A stretch of 64,000 nucleotides of DNA from JAWLBW01 sp041687475 (GCA_041687475.1 JAWLBW010000001.1:1-64000), one strand, 5' to 3'. Positions 42,201 to 49,882 are shown, counted from the stretch's first letter. Numbers and translations: made by a program. Notes: generated by a model from the sequence alone, not told the origin.

Positions 42201-42398
42201 GTTGCGGCTTTGCGTGTGTTGCTTCGTCAGAACTGCGCCAATCTGCTTCTCGGCCGCATCAAGGTTACGCTCGGTAAGCAGCAATCTGAGCTCGGTTTCA
42301 TCGTACGAAATCCGTGCCGAAGGTTCGTAGGCGGCGAGCCGTAGTGGCGGAGATGCCAGGAAAATCGCTACGCTCAAGAAGACACGGCGCACGATCAT
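39210..42398 (-). CDS. Giant periplasmic TPR-repeat protein, 1062 aa
   Basis: Sec signal at 1-28 (MIVRRVFLSVAIFLASPPLRLAAY). The remainder is a helical solenoid of many divergent TPR/YbgF-like repeats (e.g. RALVERYLFEYST, GRSATEASDTLLRAAVQWEAAGETAQAVERY, PRSEEAADALFNVASLSGLIGEHRQAARFFEQHW), with coiled coil near the N-terminus (QIGAVLTKQHTQSRNAIEKRYEAL). No enzyme motif was found. It overlaps both neighbours by ATGA, so it is made in step with the lipoprotein and the second giant TPR protein. Likely a scaffold between the membranes; what it carries is unknown. Confidence 0.82.
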   Translation of the reverse strand: MIVRRVFLSVAIFLASPPLRLAAYEPSARISYDETELRLLLTERNLDAAEKQIGAVLTKQHTQSRNAIEKRYEALRVPLETETAKQRRVAEARLESFVSNHADSPQVSEALLRLAVLQMESADQHYAEQMNRYLALPDETEKRQPRKNYGTALATLERLLAGKGGADNRAIAWYLKGYALQEMGEERRAVLAFEELLAESAESRLRAEILVRIGDYHFDRHRIASAARFYEAALAEEGPWMDRAIYKLAWSLYRQNAYAEAISTFTRLADMGRERPDLLNEAMQYLAISYVEGMGLSQALEDMENRGQRSYDDRLLRRIADIFYESTDFMSAVSAYTVAQARWPEAPENLRAAGRKVQSLHQMREKVTAVNERRRLATQFLPGSAWYAANATRATLREKADALVERYLFEYSTFHHEQWGDGNDASRKPAEEGYRLYLAHFPEHARAGQINFYLAELLYDRKAYADALSHYTLVARTAPDPTTGIAHTAAYNSVLAARRLYEQNPTNIDRLVEVSRQYADLLPTDENTPRVLYHAGHELCRQGLEDACRGSLSAMIESYPYSPLVLDAIRTVIDSYAKEERYGDLADWADRLLERGLPADKVARRYVLDMVGGAMFREAHAKDRLGDAEEAATRYLAVYRRYPATPAGVAALFNAAYNYEKAGHTIKALDLYASILERHGKEKFASRAAFRRGHILQNALDHRRAIAAYALVVEKYPRSEEAADALFNVASLSGLIGEHRQAARFFEQHWNNYGRSATEASDTLLRAAVQWEAAGETAQAVERYKSFAASRSDDKKAPFAAYSAAMLVKGGEQKRLLQQAVALENRLRDQGEPDLWTAGAARFALAELERERYRAIVLPRNMDRLASILENKATRLKNLQASYTRVVEAGHPHWAVAALFRIGEAYAHFAESLFSAPTPDGLSSEEAEIYKFELEEKALPVEDKAFEAWNLALERAGDLKMENEWTGRIRAALSTQPSRVRLLTDGLSPHLLAAKDKGHEPVPMIAAVRTSSEEVAADGLDGNMVGTKRLRGLLGKVLREQHTFFHDDDLVFRTAEGREALQ

Positions 42399-44956
42399 TG
42401 CTTTCCTCCCTCGACTGCGATACCGAATGCCGGCGCCCCCTGGTCATCGGTTTTCAGGTCCAGCCGATAGCGGCGACCACGTACGAATTCGTAATACAAC
42501 GACCCGGCCACCCGCACTTCTTCGGCTCCGTCGTCGAAGACGAGTAGAATGTTGACCGTGTGTGGACCAGGTTGGAGGAACGTCGCCTCTGCGACCCCTC
42601 GCTCTACTGTGAGGGGGCGGTGGTCTACCGTTATCCGCGCTCCCGTGAGATTGCCCCAGGGTGCATCTGCAGGCGCGTAAAAACGGAGGGCGGTTGCGTC
42701 GTGCCTGGCCATGTCGCGGTCCATCTCCAGTGCATTCCGGAGATGTCGGTTCAGGCGGGCCTGAAAAATGCGCTGTTCCGACAGGGCCTGCGCCTGTGCC
42801 GATGCGCGTCGATCGGCGGCCTCGATGCGGGGTTGCAGTCGAGACGGCGCTTCCGTTTCGCCCGAAACGGAAGCAGGACTCCGTATGGCGGCCTGAAGCT
42901 CACGGTGTGTCTCGCCAATCGCCTCCAGGTCATTCTGCTCGAGTGCCGAGAGGGCCCTTACCCGCTCGACCGACTGTTCGCGTGCCTTCCAGGCTACGTC
43001 TACGCTGCCGAGTTTGGCGTCGGCCACAAGACTACCGACCGCATCGTTGATGGCGAGCGCGGCGGCCAGAGTCATTTCGCCTCGAAGTTCCTGCGCATCG
43101 ACGGAGAGCGTGGCGGCCTGCCCACGCATTTCCTGCAGTTCGGCATACATTCTGACGACATGCGGGCGCATCTGCTCGGCCGATGCACGACGCCGGGTCT
43201 CGAGAGTGGCCCGGACCGCTCCCAACTCATAGTGCGCACTCTGCAGCTGGTTGTGCAGTTTACGCAGACCGGCTATTTGGGCCCGGCTGTACGCCTGTTC
43301 GAGAACATCGAGCAGGGTGCCGATTACCTGCATCGAACTACCCGCCAGCGCGCGCCGAGCATCGTTGATTCGCACTTCGTTGCTGTCCATCTGTGAGAAT
43401 ATGGCATTGACGGCATCGGCGGCAGGCATGCCGTCTCGACCGGAACGGCCGGTTTCCATGGTCAGGGCCTGCATGTATCGACTTCCTTCGGCGTATTGCA
43501 GAAGATGGATCAGGTCGCGCCGCTTCTCGGTCGTTTTCTCGCCCAGATGCGCCAGCTCGGCTCGCTGGATGTCGAGGTCGGACAACAAGGTCAATGCCTC
43601 CTGGAATCGCAGTGCATCGCGACCGCCCAGCCTTGCTCCGAGCCGTTTGGCGGTGCGCACCAATTCGCTCTCCATGCCGGACACCGAGCGGGAAAGCTCT
43701 TGCTGACGCGCCAGTAGACGTTGCGCGCTCTTCGGCTCACCCCAGGTGTTTTCGGCAAGGAGCTGCACGGCGTGCAATGTCGTCATAACGTCGAAGAGCT
43801 GCCGGTTCAGGTTGTCCATGCCGCGAACGAGTCTGTCGGCTTCCTGAACCTGCGGCTGCTCACGCAGCCAGGCCAGCAGTTCGATGTCCTGCCGTGCCTC
43901 TTCCGAAAAGTCTCCCGTGAGGTTGTCGAGCAGCATGTCGTAGATTTCGGCCGGCCGTTCGTGGGCCTGCAGATCGACAATGCGGTCGTTCACGGCTCCG
44001 TAGTGGGCGATGTAGGACGCGAATCTCTGTTGTGCCTGGGTGAAGGCTTCACCCTCGAGCAGAAGGTACCCATACAGAAGGCGTGCCTTCGGCAGAAGTC
44101 GGCTGAGCGGTCTGTCGAGCGCGAGCCGCAGTAGTTGTGTCTGGGCTCTTTCCGTCTCGCCGCGTGCCAGTTCGACCCATGCTCCTTCGTAAAGCGCACG
44201 ATCGTAGTAGGGAGATTTTTCTTCAAGAGTCGAGTACCACGCATGGGCCTGAGCGTAATCGCCCGCTTTGAAATACAGCCTGCCCAGAGCCAATACCGAA
44301 AGGTCGAAGAGGTCTGAATTGGGTGCGGTTTTTTGGGTAACCGTCGTGAAACGGTCTGCGGCGGCTTGCGCCGATCCGTCGAGCAGGGCTAAAACGCCCA
44401 GGAAGTATTCGGCTTCGGCATCGGCATCGGCGCTGGCCAGCTCGGCGAATACGGTCTGGGCATGTTCCGTCGCACCGTGGGAAAAAGCGGTACGGGCTGC
44501 CTCCAGAAGAAGGGAGCGCTCCGTTTCGTCGGTGGCCTGCCTGCGATACGCAGCCAACGCTTCGAATGCCGGTTCGATTCTTCCGGTGCGCAGTTCGAGC
44601 CTCGTCAGTGCCGCCAGGGCCTGGAGCCTGAGGGGGCCACTTGCGAGCGACAGGTCTTCGAGCAGTCTTCGGGCGCTGCCGTAAAGGCCGCTTTCGAGGT
44701 AGGCCTGCGCAAGCGTCCAGCGGGCAGTTTCTCCGGTGGCCGTTCCGGCGTAGGTAGATTCCCGCAACACGTTCAGCAGCGGCGCGATGGCCTGCACGGG
44801 TTCTCCGCCGGCGAGGTAGCTTCGCGCAAGACGAATCTGGTCATCGCCGTAATATGGTGGCGGAGCAGCCTTCGTGTGCCCCGGGAACACGAGTACTCCA
44901 GCCAGTGAGATGGCGACGGCAGCCAGAAAGTATGTCACTCTTTGCCTTCGCGACAT
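42395..44956 (-). CDS. Giant periplasmic TPR/coiled-coil protein with C-terminal beta domain
   Basis: About 853 residues. Sec signal (VTYFLAAVAISLAGVLVFPGHTKA). TPR-like repeats fill the N-terminal third (YLAGGEPVQAIAPLLNVLRE, RWTLAQAYLESGLYGSARRLLEDL). Long coiled coils follow (about 370-720: MESELVRTAKRLGARLGGRDALRFQEAL, LETRRRASAEQM). A C-terminal beta domain ends LQPGPHTVNILLVFDDGAEE...YYEFVRGRRYRLDL. That end looks like the C-terminal domain of the next upstream gene. ATG 44956 is chosen because GGAG lies 8 bases upstream and the signal is complete. Part of the five-gene operon. Confidence 0.8.
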   Translation of the reverse strand: MSRRQRVTYFLAAVAISLAGVLVFPGHTKAAPPPYYGDDQIRLARSYLAGGEPVQAIAPLLNVLRESTYAGTATGETARWTLAQAYLESGLYGSARRLLEDLSLASGPLRLQALAALTRLELRTGRIEPAFEALAAYRRQATDETERSLLLEAARTAFSHGATEHAQTVFAELASADADAEAEYFLGVLALLDGSAQAAADRFTTVTQKTAPNSDLFDLSVLALGRLYFKAGDYAQAHAWYSTLEEKSPYYDRALYEGAWVELARGETERAQTQLLRLALDRPLSRLLPKARLLYGYLLLEGEAFTQAQQRFASYIAHYGAVNDRIVDLQAHERPAEIYDMLLDNLTGDFSEEARQDIELLAWLREQPQVQEADRLVRGMDNLNRQLFDVMTTLHAVQLLAENTWGEPKSAQRLLARQQELSRSVSGMESELVRTAKRLGARLGGRDALRFQEALTLLSDLDIQRAELAHLGEKTTEKRRDLIHLLQYAEGSRYMQALTMETGRSGRDGMPAADAVNAIFSQMDSNEVRINDARRALAGSSMQVIGTLLDVLEQAYSRAQIAGLRKLHNQLQSAHYELGAVRATLETRRRASAEQMRPHVVRMYAELQEMRGQAATLSVDAQELRGEMTLAAALAINDAVGSLVADAKLGSVDVAWKAREQSVERVRALSALEQNDLEAIGETHRELQAAIRSPASVSGETEAPSRLQPRIEAADRRASAQAQALSEQRIFQARLNRHLRNALEMDRDMARHDATALRFYAPADAPWGNLTGARITVDHRPLTVERGVAEATFLQPGPHTVNILLVFDDGAEEVRVAGSLYYEFVRGRRYRLDLKTDDQGAPAFGIAVEGGKQ

Positions 44957-44974
44957 GCTGCATCTCCACATGGG

Positions 44975-45655
44975 TCACTGCACCGCAAACCTGAGAACGG
45001 GGCGTTCCCGCAGGTTCTTGCTTCCGCCCTGATCGACGGCTTCGACGCTCAGTTCGACCGCTTTTCCGCGGGGCGTCGAAAAGTGATACTGGCTTCGCAT
45101 GTCGAAAGAGTACTGTTCCATATAGGTGAAGACGCCGTAACCGGTGGCCCTGAGGGTGTAGATGGCGTCAATGGTATGGTTACCGGGTAGCACGCTCGCA
45201 TCGAAAACGACGAACTGTGGGTTGGCGCCGATACGCTTGGGGTCGTTGTTCGTGTATACGGTAAAGCCGTCAAGCTTGTATTCGATGCTTTCGATTTCGA
45301 AGGCGCCGCCGAGTTGGTTGTCGTGCACGATCAGAAGTTTGGTGCCCGTGACGAAACCCTGAGAGATGTCTTCTCCCAGGGTCAGAATTCGGCTCTTCAA
45401 ATCCTGAATCTGGCCCTGCAGGGCATGCATGCGCTCTTCGACGTTTTCGAGTCTGGGATGCGAGTCTCGTTTCTTCACGCTCTCGCCCAGCTCGGAACTG
45501 ACCCTGACATTCTCCAGCCCGGCCGTTTCAGGATCGCTCGTCGACGTGACGCCCGCAGAGTGCGGCTCGGCGCGGGCGCTGTCGGGAATACGGGCTCCAA
45601 GGCTCAGGAGAACGGCAAGAACGGCCAGAATGAAAATGCTACGGCTGAAAGTCAT
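44975..45655 (-). CDS. Secreted coiled-coil protein with C-terminal beta domain, first gene of the TPR operon
   Basis: About 226 residues. Signal: IFILAVLAVLLSLGARIPDSARA. A coiled coil lies near 60-95 (VEERMHALQGQIQDLKSRILTLGEDI), followed by a beta domain: LLIVHDNQLGGAFEIESIEYKLDGFTVYTN, SVLPGNHTIDAIYTLRATGYGVFTYMEQYSFDM and VELSVEAVDQGGSKNLRERPVLRF. Proteins of this look are often mis-named dihydrolipoamide acetyltransferase in myxobacterial genomes; no lipoyl or acyltransferase site is present. ATG 45655 has GGGGGGA just upstream. It starts the operon and lies next to the divergent promoter region. Confidence 0.75.
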   Translation of the reverse strand: MTFSRSIFILAVLAVLLSLGARIPDSARAEPHSAGVTSTSDPETAGLENVRVSSELGESVKKRDSHPRLENVEERMHALQGQIQDLKSRILTLGEDISQGFVTGTKLLIVHDNQLGGAFEIESIEYKLDGFTVYTNNDPKRIGANPQFVVFDASVLPGNHTIDAIYTLRATGYGVFTYMEQYSFDMRSQYHFSTPRGKAVELSVEAVDQGGSKNLRERPVLRFAVQ

Positions 45656-45711
45656 GAATCCCCCCCAGAGACTAACCCGGCGGCCACCCATAAGGCAGCC
45701 ACACACTCTCC

Positions 45712-45740
45712 AGCTTACGCCCGGCTTGCCGTTTCGTCAA
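45712..45740 (-). promoter_or_regulatory. Promoter for the TPR envelope operon
   Basis: Minus strand: TTGACG (45740-45735), 17-base spacer, TAAGCT (45717-45712). The -35 box is one arm of an inverted repeat shared with the divergent promoter. Confidence 0.5.
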
Positions 45741-45744
45741 TAAC

Positions 45745-45774
45745 TTGACCGATGACGGGGCGTCGTTTTAAGCT
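45745..45774 (+). promoter_or_regulatory. Promoter for the epimerase gene
   Basis: Plus strand: TTGACC (45745-45750), 18-base spacer, TAAGCT (45769-45774), then TTTGGAGGAAGC before the ATG. The -35 abuts the minus-strand -35, giving GTCAA-TAAC-TTGAC (45736-45749). Confidence 0.5.
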
Positions 45775-45801
45775 GGCTGAAGATAAGACTTTGGAGGAAG
45801 C

Positions 45802-46749
45802 ATGCATCTGGTAACAGGCGGGGCGGGATTCATAGGCTCGCATCTGGTAGAGGCGCTCCTGAAGGAAGGAAAGCGGGTCAGGGTGGTCGACAACTTCTCC
45901 AGCGGTCGTGTCGAGAACCTGCGGCCTTTCCTCAAGGACATTGAATTGCTGACAGGCGACGTTTCCGATGAAAGCGCGGCACGTGCGGCGGCTAAGGGAG
46001 TCGAGGTGGTGTTTCACCAGGCGGCTCTGCCCTCGGTACCTCGGTCCATTCAGCAACCCGTGGCTTCGCACCAGGCCAATGCCACCGGCACGCTGCAGAT
46101 GCTGCAGGCCGCAACGCAGGCCGGGGTACGGCGTTTCGTCTATGCAGCCAGCTCGTCGGCCTACGGCGACACGCCCACGCTTCCGAAAATCGAAACCATG
46201 CCGCCCCGGCCCCGCTCGCCCTATGTGGCCGCCAAGCTTACGGGCGAACTCTACTGCCAGTCCTATTATCATGTGCACGGTCTGGAAACAGTCTGCCTGC
46301 GCTACTTCAACATCTTCGGGCCGAGACAAGATCCGGAATCGCCTTATGCCGCCGTAATTCCGCGTTTTCTCGAAGCTCTGCTGTCGGGGCACTCACCCGT
46401 CATCTTCGGCGACGGAAACCAGACGCGTGATTTCACCTTTATCGAAAATGCCGTCCAGGCCAACCTGCGGGCGGCCGAAGCCGAAGGGGTTGGCGGAGAG
46501 GTATTCAACGTCGCATGCGGAAAGCGGGTGTCATTGAACCACTTGCTCGAAATGCTTCAGGTTGAAACCGGCGTTCGCATCTCGGCCACCTTCGGCGAGC
46601 CGCGCCCGGGCGACGTTCGAGACTCCCTGGCTTCGATCGACAAGGCCCGCGAAAGGTTGGGCTACCGGCCTTCCATTGATGTCAAAGAAGGCATTGCCCG
46701 CACGGTTGCGTGGTTCACGCAGACCACGGGGCTGCGCAGGGCTGCTTGA
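45802..46749 (+). CDS. NAD-dependent sugar-nucleotide epimerase/dehydratase
   Basis: Extended SDR of the UDP-glucose/UDP-GlcNAc 4-epimerase group (315 residues), making activated sugars for surface polysaccharide; cytosolic. NAD site MHLVTGGAGFIGSHLVEALL at the start, VVDNFSSG, catalytic Ser in AASSSAYGDT and YxxxK in SPYVAAKLTGE, then RYFNIFGPRQDP and the substrate-binding GDGNQTRDFTFIENAVQAN. It looks closest to WbpP/Gne-like UDP-GlcNAc epimerases. A strong GGAGG lies upstream. It diverges from the TPR operon and shares its promoter region, suggesting common control of sugar supply and the envelope complex. Confidence 0.9.
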   Translation: MHLVTGGAGFIGSHLVEALLKEGKRVRVVDNFSSGRVENLRPFLKDIELLTGDVSDESAARAAAKGVEVVFHQAALPSVPRSIQQPVASHQANATGTLQMLQAATQAGVRRFVYAASSSAYGDTPTLPKIETMPPRPRSPYVAAKLTGELYCQSYYHVHGLETVCLRYFNIFGPRQDPESPYAAVIPRFLEALLSGHSPVIFGDGNQTRDFTFIENAVQANLRAAEAEGVGGEVFNVACGKRVSLNHLLEMLQVETGVRISATFGEPRPGDVRDSLASIDKARERLGYRPSIDVKEGIARTVAWFTQTTGLRRAA

Positions 46750-46773
46750 GGCCTTGCCTTTCGACTCGGAGTC

Positions 46774-46808
46774 AATCCGGCCGCCGGGATAGCCCGGGGC
46801 CGGATTTT
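46774..46808 (+). terminator. Intrinsic terminator after the epimerase gene
   Basis: Stem of about 14 bp (AATCCGGCC, one-base bulge, CCGGG; then CCCGG, GGCCGGATT), 4-base loop, followed by four T. Its end touches the stop codon of the convergent MshEN gene. Confidence 0.65.
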
Positions 46809-47830
46809 CAGGCTTGAACGGCGGCCTTCATCGGGTAATGACGCTCGATGAGGGTACGCACGATGGCGCGGGGGCTCACAATAGGCATGATGTTGTAGCC
46901 GCTTTCCCTGCCCGCGACCTGGGAGACGAGCCTGTTTTCCGGGTCGGCCGTGAGTACGAGCAGGTTGCCTTCGTGAATCGCCAGCGGAAGAATGAGCAGT
47001 TTACGCGCCGTGCCCGGAAGAATCAGCTTCAGAATGTCCGGTGAAACCGCGATCGGGTGATACGGATCAACAGTCGCGCACTGTGCATGACGGCTGAGGT
47101 AACGCGACACCGTTCTCGCGTCGATAAGGTTGTCTTCCATCAGCGCTTCGCCTACATGCATGCGAGGGTGCTTCGCCCGGGCGTTTTCGATCTCGGCCTG
47201 GGTGACCAGGCCATCTTCGATCAGCATGTCGCCGAGACGTTCGGCACTCGAGCCCTTGCGCCGACGCACGTACGCGAGGGTGATGCCTCCGGCGGTGAAG
47301 AGAATCAGGTCGCGGCCGACCTCATCCTTGAACCCTTCAAGAAAAGGCCGTTCCTCGACCTTGGAGGGGTCGACATGGTTCGAGAAGAAGTCGGTCGGAA
47401 CCTGCAGAAGATCGCGGCGATACTGGTGATACAGCGACTCGGGAAGAATGCGCACAATGACTTCCTTGCGCATCAGGTCGGCAACGTCGCTGACGGTTGA
47501 GGCCTGAGGAAGGTCCATCGCGCCGATCAGAAGCCGCTTGGGAGACGCCGCTATGGGCACGATGTTCTTCTGCAGGGCAAACTGACGGGGAAACATGGCG
47601 ACTACGTTGAGTCGGGCGTTGATTTCCTCACCCATGCGCAGCAGGGGCAAGCCATGAGCGCGATTCAGAAGGTTTGCCAGCGTATAGCGGCTGATCACAC
47701 CCATGTCGAACAGGTGGGTTCCAAGGCGTCCGCCGATTTCGCGCTGACGGGCAAGGGCCTGTTGAAGAACATCATCGGTAATGAGGTTCTGTGAGAGAAG
47801 CCGTTCTCCGGTTTTCAACGCGTATCCCAT
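46808..47830 (-). CDS. Stand-alone MshEN/GspE N-terminal domain protein
   Basis: 340 residues built of two MshEN-like domains (about 1-150 and 190-335) without the ATPase half of PilB/GspE. Domain 1 has GGRLGTHLFDMGVISRYTLANLLNRAHGLPLL and domain 2 ERLGDMLIEDGLVTQAEIENARAKHPRMHVGEALMEDNLIDARTV. MshEN domains bind c-di-GMP through an RLGxx(L)xxxG...L pattern; that pattern is present in both, though the final Gln is not obvious. The central block RDLILFTAGGITLAYVRRRKGSS links them. Likely a second-messenger-responsive adaptor for a pilus or secretion system. Convergent with the epimerase gene. Confidence 0.78.
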   Translation of the reverse strand: MGYALKTGERLLSQNLITDDVLQQALARQREIGGRLGTHLFDMGVISRYTLANLLNRAHGLPLLRMGEEINARLNVVAMFPRQFALQKNIVPIAASPKRLLIGAMDLPQASTVSDVADLMRKEVIVRILPESLYHQYRRDLLQVPTDFFSNHVDPSKVEERPFLEGFKDEVGRDLILFTAGGITLAYVRRRKGSSAERLGDMLIEDGLVTQAEIENARAKHPRMHVGEALMEDNLIDARTVSRYLSRHAQCATVDPYHPIAVSPDILKLILPGTARKLLILPLAIHEGNLLVLTADPENRLVSQVAGRESGYNIMPIVSPRAIVRTLIERHYPMKAAVQA

Positions 47831-47848
47831 TCCTAACCTCCCCTGTTC

Positions 47849-48610
47849 TTACCTTGCCGTCTGGCCGCCGTCGATGAGCAGGACTTCACCGGTCATGTAG
47901 TCGCTTGCCTGCGAGGCGAGGTAAACTGCAAGAGGGCCGAGTTCCGCGTCGCGCCCGAACCTTCTGGCCGGAATCTTTCGCAGCATCGCCGTTGAAACGG
48001 CTTCGCTTTCCCGACCCTCTGCCGTCATCTCGGTTTCAAAGTAGCCTGGTGCGATGGCGTTTACCTGAATGTTATACCTGGCCCATTCAATTGCCAAGGT
48101 ACGGGTGAGTTGAATCAGGCCGCCTTTGGTGGCACAGTAGGCGGCGAGTCCGGGCTCGCCCACGGTTCCGAACATCGAGGCGACCTGAATGATCTTGCCC
48201 CTGCCTGCCTGGCGCATCGGCTTGAATGCCGCCTGGCTGAAAAGGAACGGAGCCGTCAGATTGACTCCGAGGGTGCGTTCCCATTCTGTAAGAGGCATTT
48301 CATGCGAGGGTGCGGTTACCGCAATTCCCGCATTATTGACGAGAACGTCCAGGGCCCCGAAGGCTTGAAGACAGGCTGAAACCGCCTTCTCAGGAAAAGA
48401 CGTATCGGCGACGTCTCCGGTCACAAATTCGGCGGTGCTACCCCGTGCGCGTATTTCCCGGGCCGTTTCCTCGAGCCCCTCGCTGCTCCGGGCGACAAGA
48501 AAAAGGCGGGCGCCCGCTTCGGCAAGGGAAAGGGCCATGCTTTTTCCGAGACCGCGGCTGGCCCCGGTAACAAGCGCCGTCTTACCCGATAAATCGATTG
48601 TAAAAGCCAT
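47849..48610 (-). CDS. Short-chain dehydrogenase/reductase (FabG-like)
   Basis: Classical SDR of about 253 residues, NADP(H)-dependent. NAD(P) motif TALVTGASRGLGKSMALSLAE, ARSSEG (Arg favours NADP), NNAG in LVNNAGIAV, catalytic Ser in VASMFGTVGEPG, YxxxK in AAYCATKGGLIQLT, and VNAIAPGYFETEM. The C-terminus (VLLIDGGQTAR) is canonical. ATG 48610 was chosen by comparison with the family; the upstream in-frame sequence is not SDR-like. 18 bases upstream of the MshEN gene on the same strand; they could be one unit. Confidence 0.9.
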   Translation of the reverse strand: MAFTIDLSGKTALVTGASRGLGKSMALSLAEAGARLFLVARSSEGLEETAREIRARGSTAEFVTGDVADTSFPEKAVSACLQAFGALDVLVNNAGIAVTAPSHEMPLTEWERTLGVNLTAPFLFSQAAFKPMRQAGRGKIIQVASMFGTVGEPGLAAYCATKGGLIQLTRTLAIEWARYNIQVNAIAPGYFETEMTAEGRESEAVSTAMLRKIPARRFGRDAELGPLAVYLASQASDYMTGEVLLIDGGQTAR

Positions 48611-48656
48611 CGACGAGAGTATAGCCGAAAGCAGGAGCGGGTGAAACCCGAGCGGG

Positions 48657-49049
48657 TCAGTTCGAAGCCGGCTCGGCCTCGGCAAGGTGGCGCCGAATCG
48701 TAGCAAGGAACTGATCGATGTCGATGGGCTTGGTTACGTAGTCGTTGGCGCCGCAGGCGAGTCCCGCCTCAATTTCTTCCGGACTGTTGCGTACGGATAC
48801 GAAAACGACGGGTATGCGACGATATTCGGGGTGCGCCTTGATGGCCTTGCAGAGTTCGTAGCCGTCGACCCAGGGCAGCATGATGTCGAGCAGAATCAGG
48901 TCGGGACGGTCGACGCGTATGCGCGAGATGAGCTTGATGCCGTTGGCGGCCGTAAGCACGTCGTATTGCTCACTCTCGAGGGTGGCCCGCAGAAATTCGC
49001 GCACGTCCGGGTCGTCTTCGACCAGCAATATTTTTTTGGGGTTCGACAT
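48657..49049 (-). CDS. Single-domain response regulator (CheY-like)
   Basis: 130 residues, receiver domain only. Conserved residues: acidic pair D12-D13 in LLVEDDPDV, phosphoacceptor D55 in LILLDIMLPWVDG, S85 (VSVRNS) and K107 (YVTKPID). All are intact, so it should be phosphorylatable. No output domain: it must act by protein contact, in motility or as a phosphorelay shuttle. No histidine kinase gene is in the window. ATG 49049 starts the domain; in-frame sequence upstream does not look coding. Confidence 0.9.
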   Translation of the reverse strand: MSNPKKILLVEDDPDVREFLRATLESEQYDVLTAANGIKLISRIRVDRPDLILLDIMLPWVDGYELCKAIKAHPEYRRIPVVFVSVRNSPEEIEAGLACGANDYVTKPIDIDQFLATIRRHLAEAEPASN

Positions 49050-49293
49050 TATCCTGCAATCTGCCCTGACGAAAGATAGAACAACATAGTCTCTGCCTTT
49101 CCCTTTGTCAACCGGAATCGCCGAAACCTCGACGGCGATGCCGATGAAGGCTGTTGTATTCCGCCCCGCAAGCGGGTAGAATTCACCTGCAGAGACGATA
49201 CCTCGGGCAATCGGGCCCGGCTGCCCGGCGGGCAGGTGCAAGGGGGCCGGGCGGCCATGAGCGCAATGGGGTCATCGTCACTCGTCAGTACCC

Positions 49294-49299
49294 TATAAT
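49294..49299 (+). promoter_or_regulatory. -10 box upstream of lemA
   Basis: Perfect TATAAT, 34 bases before the lemA ATG. No good -35 lies at 16-18 bases. The 284-base gap (49050-49333) holds GC-rich inverted segments but no gene I can support. Confidence 0.4.
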
Positions 49300-49333
49300 G
49301 CACTTAGGTGGGGAAACCCGCAGGAGACGACCG

Positions 49334-49882
49334 ATGGAATGGGTCATGCTCGCAATCATCGCTTTCGGTGTCATCGCCGTGGTTGTCATGTACAACCGCC
49401 TGGTGGCAGCTCGGAATCAGGTGCGGAATCTCTGGCGTCAGATTGATGTGCAGCTCAAGCGACGCTACGACCTGATTCCCAATCTGGTCAACGCCGTTCG
49501 CGACGTCATGTCATTCGAGCAGGACACGCTTACGCAGGTCATCGAAGCGCGCGGCAAGGCGGTGCAGGCCCGGAACCCGGGCGAAAAGGCGCAAGCCGAT
49601 TCGTTGGTGACCCAGGCCCTCGGAAGTCTGCTTGCGGTGGTAGAACGGTATCCCGAACTCAAGAGCCATCAGAACGTGCAGCAACTGACGGCCGAACTCT
49701 CGACCACGGAAAACCTCATTGCAGGCGTACGGGTGCAATACAACAACGCGGTGCGCGATTACACGAACATGCGTGAGGTTGTTCCCTCGAACTTCGTGGC
49801 CGCCCTCTTCAAGTTCGAGCCCGAAGCCTACTTCGAGGCAAGTGAACAGGATAAAGCGACGCCGAGAGTGGCTCTGCGCTGA
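49334..49882 (+). CDS. lemA: LemA-family membrane protein
   Basis: 182 residues. A short N-terminal TM (MLAIIAFGVIAVVVMYNRLV) with a cytosolic helical domain. Family marks: RYDLIPNLVNAV, EARGKAVQA, LLAVVERYPELKSHQNVQQL, ELSTTENLIAGVRVQYNNAVRDYT and the C-terminal aromatic block FKFEPEAYFEA. LemA proteins are widespread, with no settled biochemical role. They usually pair with a TPM-domain gene; here the next gene is an ECF sigma factor instead. AGGAG is 8 bases from the ATG. Confidence 0.95.
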   Translation: MEWVMLAIIAFGVIAVVVMYNRLVAARNQVRNLWRQIDVQLKRRYDLIPNLVNAVRDVMSFEQDTLTQVIEARGKAVQARNPGEKAQADSLVTQALGSLLAVVERYPELKSHQNVQQLTAELSTTENLIAGVRVQYNNAVRDYTNMREVVPSNFVAALFKFEPEAYFEASEQDKATPRVALR

